Shown piece by piece: positions 33,637-43,300 of a stretch of 44,269 nt of DNA. Source of the stretch: Acidobacteriota bacterium. Lineage in GTDB: Bacteria; Acidobacteriota; Thermoanaerobaculia; Thermoanaerobaculales; Thermoanaerobaculaceae. The stretch covers positions 1-44,269 of the forward strand of contig PMLC01000119.1 of assembly GCA_003158745.1 (NCBI GenBank). The letters are read 5' to 3'. The translations under genes and the position numbers were made by a program. Numbering within the stretch: the first letter of the stretch is position 1; every line of letters starts with the position of its first letter. The notes beneath the pieces were generated by a model. The model searched no databases. It saw only the letters and a program-made list of their open reading frames with translations, and was not told the DNA's origin.

Positions 33637-34562
33637 GCGAGGCACGGAGAGAAGAGCCTGCGGCCGGGATCGACGACATGAGCGTGCGCTACGGCCTGAC
33701 GGTTGCTGTGGACTCCGTGACTCTTGCCGTCGAACGTGGGTGCGTCTACGCGCTTTTGGGCCGGAACGGTGCCGGCAAGTCCTCCATCGTTCGATGTCTG
33801 CTCGGACAACAGAGGCCTTCAGCCGGCCGGGCGACGCTCTTCGGCGAGGATGCCTGGAAGTCCCGCCGATCGGCTATGGCGCGCGTCGGCGTCGTCCCCG
33901 AGGAGCCCGACGTGCCGCCGGAGATGACGGCGGCCGAAGCGGTCGCCTTCTGCGCCCGGCTCTACCCGACTTTCGACCGGGCCGGCGTTGGCAGGCGCCT
34001 CGAGAAGTTCGGCGTCCCGACGGCCGTGCCGGCCGGCCGGCTGTCCAAGGGCCAGAAGGGGCAACTCGGCCTCGCGCTCGCGCTCGCGCCGCGTCCTGAT
34101 CTCCTGGTCCTCGACGACCCCACGCTCGGGCTGGACGTGGTGGCGCGCAAGGAACTCTACGAGGAGCTGGTGGGTGAGCTCGCCGACCGCGGCACGACGG
34201 TGTTCCTCACGACGCACGACCTCGCTGGCGTGGAGACGATCGCCGACCGAGTCGGGGTCCTGACCGACGGCCGCCTGACACTCGACGAGGAGCTCGAGAC
34301 GCTCAAGAGCCGTTTCCGTCGACTTCGGTTCGGGACAACGACGGCCGACCCCGACCCCGCGCTCGACCGCGAGCTGGCGTCGCTCGGCTCGCTCGGCCTC
34401 GTCCGCGGTAGCTGGGGGCTGGAGACCGTGCTCTCACGGTTCGACGAGGGCGCGTTCGGGCGGTTGACCGCGCGAGCCGACGTTGTCGGGGCCGAGGTTT
34501 CCGGCATGTCCCTCGAGGAGATCTTCATCGCGGTGAACACGGGCCAAGGGGAGGTGTGGTAA
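33633..34562 (+). CDS. ABC transporter ATP-binding protein (YtrB-like)
   Basis: 309 residues. Walker A GRNGAGKS (43-50), a signature variant RLSKGQKGQ (about 136-144), Walker B LLVLDD (157-162) and the H-loop TTHD. The residue after the Walker B aspartate is D162 rather than the usual catalytic Glu; that change recurs in this subfamily as I recall it, but may lower ATP hydrolysis. It drives the permease at 34562, with which it overlaps by one base (TAATG). Confidence 0.93.
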   Translation: MSEARREEPAAGIDDMSVRYGLTVAVDSVTLAVERGCVYALLGRNGAGKSSIVRCLLGQQRPSAGRATLFGEDAWKSRRSAMARVGVVPEEPDVPPEMTAAEAVAFCARLYPTFDRAGVGRRLEKFGVPTAVPAGRLSKGQKGQLGLALALAPRPDLLVLDDPTLGLDVVARKELYEELVGELADRGTTVFLTTHDLAGVETIADRVGVLTDGRLTLDEELETLKSRFRRLRFGTTTADPDPALDRELASLGSLGLVRGSWGLETVLSRFDEGAFGRLTARADVVGAEVSGMSLEEIFIAVNTGQGEVW

Positions 34563-36517
34563 TGGGCGGCATCCTGGCGGTTGCGGCGCGGGAGCTGAAC
34601 GAGAGGTGGACAGTGCTCATCGCGGCGATGGTCGCGGGTCTCGTGGCCCTCCTGGTTCCCCTGTTCTCCTCGCTCGGCAGGCACGACGCGCGCGATGCCC
34701 GGGAGCTGGCGGCCGTCATCTTCGCTGCGGTGTTCGCGTTCGGCCTCGCAATCGTTGTCGGCTCCGGCATGATCAATCGCGAGCTGGTGGAACGGCGGCA
34801 CGGATTCTTCTTCTCCCGCCCGCTGTCCGCCGGTGCGATCTGGGGCGGAAAGTTGCTCGCATGCTGGCTGCTGGCCGTGGCCTCGGGTCTGGTCGTGCTG
34901 CTGCCGACCGCCGCCGTATCGCGCGGTGTTCCCCTGCTCGGGTCCGTGTTTCCATTCGGTGGCGCCGCGGCGACCTTGGGAGGTGCAGCGGGTGCAATCC
35001 TCGTAGTTGCTCTGTTCGCCCACGCTTTCACGCTCATGGTGCGGTCGCACGTGCCATGGCTGCTCGCGCTGGACGCCGTCCTGGCGGTCGGCGTGGCGAC
35101 CACCATCGCGCTGGTGCTCCGGTCTCTCGTAATCGCCTATGCCCTCGACGCCCTGACGTGCGCAGCCGTCACGGTCGCCGTGTGCCTGCTGGTCGCGCCT
35201 CTGGCTGGGGGCTTCGTCCAGGTGAGCTTGGGCCGGACCGACATCCGGCGGGGCCACCGGGTGCTGTCGGTAACGCTCTGGGGAATCCTCGGTGTCGCGG
35301 CGCTGCTCCTGTTCGGATACTCGCACTGGGTGCAGGCAGTGAGCCTCTCGGAGCTCACTACTCTCGACAGCGCGACCTGTGCTCCGAAAGGAGAGTGGGC
35401 CTTCGTGACGGGACGGGCGCAGGGCCGCGGCGACTACGAACCGTCGTTCCTGGTCGACACGGCGTCGGGCAGAGCGGTGAGGCTGGGAGCTGCTGGAAGG
35501 TGGTGGCTTGACGGTTTCTTCTCTGCCGACGGCACGCGCGCCGTCTGGCTGTCCCCGCCGGCGAGCTTCACGCAAACGACCCGAGAGGTCATTACCCTCG
35601 ACCTCACGGACCCGAACTCGGCACCGGTCACGACACCCATCACCTTCTCACAGGACAGTTTGGGGTTGATGGGCCTGTCGCCCGATGGACATCGGCTCGC
35701 ACTCCGCACCGAGAAGACGATCTCGGTTCTCGAGCTCCTCACGGGGCGGCTGCTCGCGTCGGTGCGGCTCCCGGAGGATCTCGGATCGATAAGGTTGCTG
35801 TGGCGCGGGTCGGACAGGCTCTGTCTTGCAGCGTGGAAGCCGCCCGCACGGATGGACGCCCACGAGGCAGACCTGCGGCTCTTTGAGCTCGACGTCAGCC
35901 GTCGCACGCTGACAGCGACCGGGTGTGTCGTCGACGTCGAAGGGTTCTGGTCGATGGGGTTCGATGCGCGCCTGGGGCACATCGTGACAACGGTGGGGCC
36001 GCCGAGCGCAACCACGATCATCATGTGCGACGCGCGGAGCGGGGCGCGGATCGCGACCCTCGCGGCGTGCTCCGAGTTCTCGGCGTGCAAAGCGGCGATC
36101 CTCTCGAACGGCGCTGTTGCCGTCGGGGAGGCCCTGGAATCCGGCGTTCGTCTGACCCTCTTCTCCGAGGCCGGGCGGCCCGAACGGACGATCGAACTCG
36201 GGACAGCTCAGGCCGTCGTGCTCGCAGCGCAGCCCACGCCCGCGACACTCGTGGTCACGATGCGAGCGCAGGCCAACGACTACTCAAGTTCAGGGCAGCG
36301 AACCGTGGTCGTCGATGTCGAAAAAGGAACGGTGACTCCGCTCGGGAGGCGGTATCGGCCGCTGAGACGGTGGCCGTGGTGGGAAGCCGTCGTCGCCCCG
36401 TCGCCCGGGAGTCTGGCATCGCGGGCGTTCGTCGATCCGGACGGGCGACTCGCGATCCTCGACCCGGCGACAAACGCGTTTCGAACCGTGCTATCGGCTC
36501 GTTGGCACACCGAGTGA
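34562..36517 (+). CDS. ABC-2-like permease fused to a propeller-like domain
   Basis: 651 residues from ATG 34562 (GGGGAGG upstream). Residues 1-255 hold about seven hydrophobic segments like an ABC-2 permease, with the INRELVERRHGFFFSRP loop typical of YtrC/ABC-2 proteins. Residues about 265-651 show repeated four-stranded blades (SPDGHRLALRTEKTISVLELLTG, the SADGTRAVWLS block), consistent with a WD40/TolB-like beta-propeller. With an odd number of membrane passes the propeller would be extracytoplasmic. The fusion is unusual; it may sense or bind an envelope ligand. No substrate is known. Confidence 0.85.
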   Translation: MGGILAVAARELNERWTVLIAAMVAGLVALLVPLFSSLGRHDARDARELAAVIFAAVFAFGLAIVVGSGMINRELVERRHGFFFSRPLSAGAIWGGKLLACWLLAVASGLVVLLPTAAVSRGVPLLGSVFPFGGAAATLGGAAGAILVVALFAHAFTLMVRSHVPWLLALDAVLAVGVATTIALVLRSLVIAYALDALTCAAVTVAVCLLVAPLAGGFVQVSLGRTDIRRGHRVLSVTLWGILGVAALLLFGYSHWVQAVSLSELTTLDSATCAPKGEWAFVTGRAQGRGDYEPSFLVDTASGRAVRLGAAGRWWLDGFFSADGTRAVWLSPPASFTQTTREVITLDLTDPNSAPVTTPITFSQDSLGLMGLSPDGHRLALRTEKTISVLELLTGRLLASVRLPEDLGSIRLLWRGSDRLCLAAWKPPARMDAHEADLRLFELDVSRRTLTATGCVVDVEGFWSMGFDARLGHIVTTVGPPSATTIIMCDARSGARIATLAACSEFSACKAAILSNGAVAVGEALESGVRLTLFSEAGRPERTIELGTAQAVVLAAQPTPATLVVTMRAQANDYSSSGQRTVVVDVEKGTVTPLGRRYRPLRRWPWWEAVVAPSPGSLASRAFVDPDGRLAILDPATNAFRTVLSARWHTE

Positions 36518-36537
36518 GTGCAGCGCTTCCCCGGTGT

Positions 36538-38604
36538 TCAGCGGGCGACGGCGAGCGCGTGACGCGTCGCGGCGAGCAGCGGCCGGGTCGAGATCGGTTC
36601 CCCGACGGCGCCCTTCATCCATGCGTCCGGCGTGAGACGGCCCTGGCGGGCGACGCGTTCGAACTCGACGCCGAACGCCGGTCCTCGCAGCTTCTCGCCG
36701 AGCTGGAACGCGATGATGTGACCGAGCGGGTAATCGGCGAGGTAGAGGGGGTACGAGACCATGTGCGAGTAGATCGCCAAAATCTCGATGTCCTTTATGC
36801 CGAACACCGGCGCGTAATACCGGTTCCAAACCTCTCGGGCGGCCCCGAGGACGGCCTCGCGCAGTTGGGGCGGCGTCGCATCAGGGTTGTCGTACAGCCA
36901 GTGCCACGCCCTGGCATCCACAAGCGCGACGCCGGCGATCTCGTACGTCGCCCACAGCGCGCCGAGCGCCTCGGTGTCGCGAGAGTCGGCGGGCGCAGCG
37001 ACCCCGAGCACCTCGAGATCCCTGTCTTGGAAGATCATCGCCAGCGCCTCTGTGAACGCACTGTTCGGCACCCCGTTCAGGAACCAGTGGTCGATCCCGC
37101 CGAGGGAGAACGTCTGCTCGACGTCGTGGCCGAACTCGTGGATCGCGATGTTGTACCCCTTGTAGTCCATCCCGGTCGCGGGTATGCGAGTGCGCAGATG
37201 GGCCTTGTCCTCGCGCCGCACCGCGCCCATGGCGTGACCGGCCCCACGGGACGGATCGACGACGATCCGATCGGCGAGCCACCGCGCCTTGTCCGGAGCG
37301 AAGCCGAGCCGGCCGAGGATGCCGGGCAGGTCCTGTTGGAACGAGGCGACGGTCGGATACCGCGCGCTCACGATGCGATCGAGCTCGGCCTCGGGACGGG
37401 CGGCACGCGGCTTGAATCCCGAGTACCAGATGTCGAACGGCTCGAGCGGTCGCCCGAGGCGCCTCGAGATCAACGCCGCGAGGTCCTTGACCTCCTGCGA
37501 GCCCAGAACCGAGACGAGGAGCGCTTCGGCTTCCTTCTCGGGGATCTGGCGCTCGGTCTCGAACGACCGCGTGATAGCCGAGGGAGCCGTAGGTGTGTAT
37601 GCGTCCAGGGCGCGAGCGGCGTGGAAGTTGTCGAGCCAGACGACGTAGCGGCGGTCGGGCTCGCGCTCGGACCACATCGCTCCCTTGGGAACAACCGCAC
37701 CCTGGAGGGGTCGCACCTCGTTCGTCTCGGGGCACCAGAGTACTTCGGGGTTGTCGATCACGACCACCGGGATTTCCTGGCGGACGATTCGCTCCATCAC
37801 TCGCCGGATCATGCGCTGCTTGACCTGGCCGTCGGGCTCGCCGTAGTGGGAAGCGAGCTCGTCGCGCAGACCCCAGTGCGAGATCACGCGCAGGCCTTCG
37901 GGGAACGGCCGCTGTCCGTCGGGCGTGACCAGGCGATCGAGCCGGATGTTGTACTCCGCGATGTACCGGTCCGCCCGCGCCAGCGCCTCGGTGATCGTCT
38001 GCAACACGGCCGCCGGCGCGCGCTCGGCGAAACGGTCCATCATCCTGGACCGGGCCCACGTCTCTCGACTCCACGCCCCACCCTGGACGAGACGGTCGCC
38101 GAGTGTGTGGACAGGGAAGTTCAGCAGCGCGAGGAACGCGACCTTGGTTTTGAAGAGGTCGTCATCCGTGTGGACCGAGAGGTCGAAGTCGGCGAAGAGC
38201 CGGTCCGCCGCGGTGACGGGACCGGTGTCAAGGTCGCTCGGAGTGAGGAGCTCGCGGCGAACCTCGTGGAGGTGACCGTCGATCTGCTCGAGAACCCGCT
38301 CGAGGCGCGCGAACGTCGCGGCAAGGGCGGAGGGCTCGGCGATGAAGCTCGTCTCGCAAAACGCTGCGAAGGCCGCCTCGTCGCCGTCCTCTTCCCACCA
38401 GCGTTGAGCGACCTGGGTCACGCCGCGACGGATCCGCTCCGTCTGCGACGGGCCGTGGATGGCGACCAGGCGGGCGACCGCGCCATCGACGGCGGCCTCC
38501 GAGATCACCCTCGATCCGACTGGCGGCGGCCCTCCGGCGATACCGGCGGTGGCAACGAGAAGACCGGCCAGAGAAAGCAGCAGACCGAAGACGAGGACGC
38601 GCAT
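36538..38604 (-). CDS. Secreted gluzincin-type metallopeptidase
   Basis: 688 residues from ATG 38604 (GGAGGGG upstream). Signal peptide 1-22 (GLLLSLAGLLVATAGIAG). The zinc motif HEFGH lies at about 490-494, followed by a Glu in NSAFTEALAM some 27-30 residues later, as expected for a third metal ligand of a gluzincin. The long N-terminal part is helical. The overall layout recalls M3/M32-like peptidases, but no named family was recognised. The gene is followed within 21 bases by the convergent permease gene, and is preceded by a YheT-like hydrolase in the same direction. Confidence 0.72.
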   Translation of the reverse strand: MRVLVFGLLLSLAGLLVATAGIAGGPPPVGSRVISEAAVDGAVARLVAIHGPSQTERIRRGVTQVAQRWWEEDGDEAAFAAFCETSFIAEPSALAATFARLERVLEQIDGHLHEVRRELLTPSDLDTGPVTAADRLFADFDLSVHTDDDLFKTKVAFLALLNFPVHTLGDRLVQGGAWSRETWARSRMMDRFAERAPAAVLQTITEALARADRYIAEYNIRLDRLVTPDGQRPFPEGLRVISHWGLRDELASHYGEPDGQVKQRMIRRVMERIVRQEIPVVVIDNPEVLWCPETNEVRPLQGAVVPKGAMWSEREPDRRYVVWLDNFHAARALDAYTPTAPSAITRSFETERQIPEKEAEALLVSVLGSQEVKDLAALISRRLGRPLEPFDIWYSGFKPRAARPEAELDRIVSARYPTVASFQQDLPGILGRLGFAPDKARWLADRIVVDPSRGAGHAMGAVRREDKAHLRTRIPATGMDYKGYNIAIHEFGHDVEQTFSLGGIDHWFLNGVPNSAFTEALAMIFQDRDLEVLGVAAPADSRDTEALGALWATYEIAGVALVDARAWHWLYDNPDATPPQLREAVLGAAREVWNRYYAPVFGIKDIEILAIYSHMVSYPLYLADYPLGHIIAFQLGEKLRGPAFGVEFERVARQGRLTPDAWMKGAVGEPISTRPLLAATRHALAVAR

Positions 38605-38636
38605 GGCCCCTCCGTTCCGCCGAGTATAGGAGCTTG

Positions 38637-39575
38637 CTATCCGTGACACTGCAGCCACGCGACGACCTGGCCGTCGATCCCGCGCGGCCCCCGCTCGCCG
38701 AGGTCGAGCGAGCGCGGGAAACCGAGGTGTCCGCCGCGCGCGACCCAGCGCACATCGATGCGCGGAGCCGTTTTCAGCCACGGGCGGAGCGTCGCTGCCG
38801 GAACCATCGGGTCGTTTCTGGCGACCACCAGCAGGGCCGGGACGGCGAGGCGCCCGAGGTGCGGGGCGACGCTCGACCGCGCGTAGTAGTCCTCGGTGCT
38901 CGCGAAGCCGAAGCGCGGCACCACGACGAGTCGGTCCCACTCGCGGATCGTGCGAACCTGGCGAAGCTCCCGCATCGACACCGGGAGACGGCCTCGGGTG
39001 GCGACGGGCGCCGCGGAGCGCCGAAGCCGGGCGAGGAGGTAACGTCGGTAAAGGGGCCGACCCGGAGCGTCGATGGTTGCCTGGGATGACGCGAGGTCGA
39101 GCGGCGCGCACACCGCGGCGACTGCACGCAGGCGCGGATCCGGCTGCTCGGTCGCGAAGCGGAGCGCGAGGTGGCCTCCGAGCGAGAATCCGAGCACGAA
39201 CACCGTGCCGTACGGCACCGCCTCCGGACTCGCCAAGGCCGCCCGCAGGTCGTCGATGAGAGCCGCGTTGTAGACGTCTTCGCCGCTGCCGTCGGCGCCC
39301 CTGAGCGACAGACGAAGGGTGGCAAGGCCGGCCGAATGAGCGGCGCGAGAGGCTTTCAGCATGTACGAACTTGCTGCCGAGCCGCCGAGACCGTGAACGG
39401 CGATGAGGAGCGCCTGGGCTCCGGGAGGCTCAAAGAGCCGGCCGCTGAGGCGCACCCGACCGACGCGAGGGTCTTCGACCTCCGTCGTCCAGGGTCTCGC
39501 TCCGTCATCCGAGACGCGGCTCCAGTTGGAGAGCAGGTGTGGAACCACAGTCCAGGCGTGCCCGGCCAGGCTCAC
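38637..39575 (-). CDS. Alpha/beta hydrolase, YheT-like
   Basis: 312 residues from GTG 39575; a longer frame upstream lacks support. The oxyanion lead is AVHGLGGSAASSYML, the nucleophile elbow GFSLGGHLAL (Ser), and the C-terminal catalytic His lies in RGGHLGFP, with an Asp in VARNDPMVP. YheT-type hydrolases are esterases of unknown physiological substrate. The stop lies 32 bases before the peptidase gene, so they are probably one transcript. Confidence 0.85.
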   Translation of the reverse strand: MSLAGHAWTVVPHLLSNWSRVSDDGARPWTTEVEDPRVGRVRLSGRLFEPPGAQALLIAVHGLGGSAASSYMLKASRAAHSAGLATLRLSLRGADGSGEDVYNAALIDDLRAALASPEAVPYGTVFVLGFSLGGHLALRFATEQPDPRLRAVAAVCAPLDLASSQATIDAPGRPLYRRYLLARLRRSAAPVATRGRLPVSMRELRQVRTIREWDRLVVVPRFGFASTEDYYARSSVAPHLGRLAVPALLVVARNDPMVPAATLRPWLKTAPRIDVRWVARGGHLGFPRSLDLGERGPRGIDGQVVAWLQCHG

Positions 39576-39625
39576 GGTCGGATTCTCGCACGCCTCCGAC
39601 TGCGAACGTCGTAAAATACCGAATC

Positions 39626-40315
39626 GTGCCGGCGCGCGAACCACTGCCCACCCCCAAAACGCCTCCAATGCGGCTGCGGGAGCCCGTGTCGGGCTTCACG
39701 CACCTCGGCTTCGCCGTGGCTGCGGTCATCGGTGCAACGGTGCTCATCACGCTGGCGGCGGTCTACCGGAAGTGGTGGCACCTCGGGGCGTTCATCGTCT
39801 ACGGCGTGTCGCTGACGCTGCTCTACATCGCGAGCTCGTTGTACCACCTGCTGCCTGTTTCCGGACACGCCCAACGGGTGCTGCGACAGATCGATCACAT
39901 CGCGATCTTCCTGCTCATCGCCGGCACCTATACCCCGATCTGCCTGGTGCCGCTGCGCGGTCCGTGGGGGTGGTCGCTGTTCGGCGCTGTGTGGGCGCTC
40001 GCGCTCGCCGGGATGTTCCTCGCGATCTTCGCCATCGACGCGCCGCGCTGGCTCTCGGTGAGCCTCTACCTCGGCCTCAGCTGGCTGGTGATCATCGCGA
40101 TTTGGCCGCTGCTGCACAGGCTTCCGCCTGGTGGCCTCGTGTGGTTCGTGGTCGGCGGCCTGCTCTACACCGTGGGCGCGGTGATCTACGGCGTGAAACG
40201 CCCCAACCCTGCGCCCGGAGTGTTCGGCTTCCATGAGATCTTTCACCTGTTCGTGATGGCGGGTTCGGCTGCCCACTTCTGGGCGATCGCGCGCACGGTG
40301 CTACCGTTGCCATGA
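39626..40315 (+). CDS. Hemolysin III / PAQR-family membrane protein
   Basis: About 229 residues (GTG 39626; ATG 39668 would shorten it by 14). Seven hydrophobic segments. The family metal-site pattern is present: SSLYHLLP (Ser/His), DHIAIFLLIAGTYTP (Asp-His) and the C-terminal FHEIFHLFV (two His), matching PAQR/TrhA proteins. TrhA-type proteins help membrane-lipid fluidity homeostasis. A -10-like TAAAAT sits at 39612-39617, close to the GTG, so the transcript may be leaderless or nearly so. Confidence 0.9.
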   Translation: MPAREPLPTPKTPPMRLREPVSGFTHLGFAVAAVIGATVLITLAAVYRKWWHLGAFIVYGVSLTLLYIASSLYHLLPVSGHAQRVLRQIDHIAIFLLIAGTYTPICLVPLRGPWGWSLFGAVWALALAGMFLAIFAIDAPRWLSVSLYLGLSWLVIIAIWPLLHRLPPGGLVWFVVGGLLYTVGAVIYGVKRPNPAPGVFGFHEIFHLFVMAGSAAHFWAIARTVLPLP

Positions 40316-40376
40316 GGGGCGGCATGCATCGATCGCAGAGCCTTCGGGCAAAGTGAAACGCCACAAGGGAGGAATC

Positions 40377-43300
40377 ATGCGTATCGATCGGATGGCAGTG
40401 CGTCTGGCGGTCCTTGCCGGAGTCTTCATTGCCGGTGCCTTAAACGCTACCGCACAGACGAAGCTGCTGCGCTTCCCCGACGTCTGGGGTGACAAGATCG
40501 CGTTCTGCTACGCCGGGGACCTGTGGGTGGCGCCTGCGGCAGGCGGAACGGCAGCCAGGCTCACCGCCCACCCGGGGCTCGAGCTCTTCCCCAAATTCTC
40601 GCCGGACGGGAAGTGGATCGCCTTCACGGGCCAGTACGACGGCGACGAGCAGGTCTACGTGATCCCGTCATCCGGCGGTGTGCCGAGGCAGCTCACCTGG
40701 TATCCGGCACGTGGCCCGCTGACGCCGCGGTGGGGGTACGACAACCAGGTCTACGGCTGGACCGTCGACGGCAAAGCCGTGCTCTTCCGGTCGCTGCGAG
40801 ACGCGTGGGACCTTGGCGAGTCGCGGCTGTACACCGTGAGCCTCGATGGTGGACTGCCCGTGCCGCTGCCCATGCCGCAGTCCGGCGCCGGAACGTTTTC
40901 CCCGGATGGGACGAAGGTGGCCTACTCTCCGCTCTTCCGGGATTTTCGCACCTGGAAGCGCTACCAGGGCGGCTGGGCCCAAGACCTCTGGATCTTCGAC
41001 CTCGCGACCCACGAGAGCTTCAACTTCACGGACAACCCGCGCACCGACCGCGACCCGATGTGGATCGGGGGCGCCGTCTACTTCGCCTCGGACCGCGATG
41101 GCACGCTGAACCTCTACCGCTACGACGTCGCCAGCAAGGCGACGACGCAGGTCACGCACTCGACGACCTACGACGTGCGGTGGCCGTCGGCTGACCGCGC
41201 GGGCAAGATCGTGTACGAGTTGGGCGGTGAGCTTCACGTGCTGGACACCCTTGCCGGGGCGGACAATGCGATCTCGATCTTGGTGCCGAACGACGGCGTC
41301 GCGATGCGCCCCTCGCGCGTTTCGGCGGAGAAATTCATCGAGGACTTCTCGCTGGCTCCGAAGGGCGAGCGCGCCTTGTTCGTGGCAAGGGGCGACGTGT
41401 TCACGGTGCCGATCGAGAAGGGTCCGACGCGCAACTTGACGAATTCCTCCAGGTACCACGACAAGTGGGCGCGCTGGTCCCCGGACGGGAGCGAGATCGC
41501 GTTCATCTCGGATCGCTCGGGCGAGGAGGAGGTCTGGATTATCGCCCAGGACGGATCCGGTCAGCCGCGGCAACTCACCAGGGGAGGCAGCGCGATGCGG
41601 TACGCGCCCGAGTGGTCGCCCGACGGAAAGCGCTTGGCGTTCTCCGACAAGGACGGCCGGCTCTGGGCAGTGACCGTGGCGGACGGGAAGCTTGCGGAGA
41701 TTGCCAAGGACAGGCGAGGCTCCGTGCGCGACTACGCGTGGTCACCCGACGGTTCGTTCCTCGCTTTTTCGCTGAACAACACGAACGGCTACCGGTCCAT
41801 CACCATCTGGTCGGTCGCCGACAGGACCGTCCACACCGTTACCGACGAAATGTTCAACGCGGTGCACCCGGTGTGGGATCCCGATGGGAGCTACCTCTAC
41901 TTCCTTTCGGACCGAGAGTTCGCGCCGCAGCTGTCAACGGTGGAATGGAGCTTTGCCACGAACCGCACGACCGGGATTTTCGTCCTGGCTCTTCGGAAGG
42001 ACGTTGCGAACCCGTTCCTGCCGGAGTCCGACGAGGTAAAGCTGGAGAAAGCGGATGCTGGCAAACCCGAAGCGGCCAAGCAGGGGGAAGGCGAGAAGGC
42101 GAAAGAACCGGTCGCCCCCAAGCCGGTACGCATCGACTTCGACGGTTTCGCGGGGCGGGTGGCACGGGTCCCGGTGGACTCGGACAACTACGCCGGTCTC
42201 GTCGCAACCCGGGAGTACCTCGTCTTCCTCCGCAACGGAGCACCGTACTACGGGCGGGATCCGGAGCCGGCTCCTTCGTTGCAGGTCTTCTCATTGAAGG
42301 AGCGGAAGCTCACCACGCTCGTGGATGAAGCGGACGACTTCGCGATCTCGGACGACGGCAGCAAGGTCCTGGTGAAGAAGGATGGGACCTATACGCTCGT
42401 GGACGTCAACCCGAAGGCCAAGGAGAGCAAGGAAAGCCACAAACCTGTTTCGACCAAGGACCTCTTCGTGGACCGCGTCCCGGCGGAGGAGTGGGCGGAG
42501 ATCTTCGACGAGGTGTGGCGGCGCTATCGCGACTTCTTCTACGTCACCAACATGCACGGATACGATTGGAAGGCGCTCGGCGACCGCTATCGGGCGCTGC
42601 TGCCCTTCGTGGCCCATCGGTCCGACCTCAACTACGTGCTGGGTGAGATGGTCGCCGAGCTGAACATCGGCCACGCCTACATCGAAGGCGGGGATTTCGA
42701 GATCCCGCCGCGGCCCAAGGTGGCGCTGCCGGGCGCCCGCTTCGAGCTCGACTCGCGCTCCGGGCGCTACCGGATCGCCGAGATCTTACGCGGGCAGAAC
42801 GAGGAGGAGCGCTACCGGTCGCCCCTGACGGAGATCGGAGTAAATGTGAACGAGGGGGACTACGTCCTTGCCATCGACGGAGTCGAGCTGTCGGCTAACG
42901 ACAACCCATACCACCTCCTCCGCAACAAGGCCGACCGCCCGGTGCAGCTCACGGTCAACGCGAAGCCCGAGCCGAAGGATGCGCGGGTCGTTTCGTTTCG
43001 GCCGATCACCAGCGAGGTCGATCTGCACTACTTTGCGTGGGTGGCACGCAACCGGGAGCGGGTCGACAAGCTGTCCGGCGGGCGAATCGGCTACCTGCAC
43101 ATCCCTGACATGGCAGAAGACGGCATCCGCGAGTTCATGAAGTGGTACTACCCCCAACTCCGCAAGGAAGGACTGATAATCGACGACCGCGCGAACGGCG
43201 GGGGCAACGTCTCTGCGATGCTCATCGATCGGCTGCGGCGCACCCTCCTCGGAACCGGGTTCAACCGGACAAGCGAGGATACGGAGACCTACCCGCCGGC

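Noticed and set aside
35923-38646. A 907-codon plus-strand frame
   Set aside because: It lies opposite the secreted metallopeptidase, is very rich in Arg/Asp/Val and shows no motifs. It is a high-GC shadow of the minus-strand gene.
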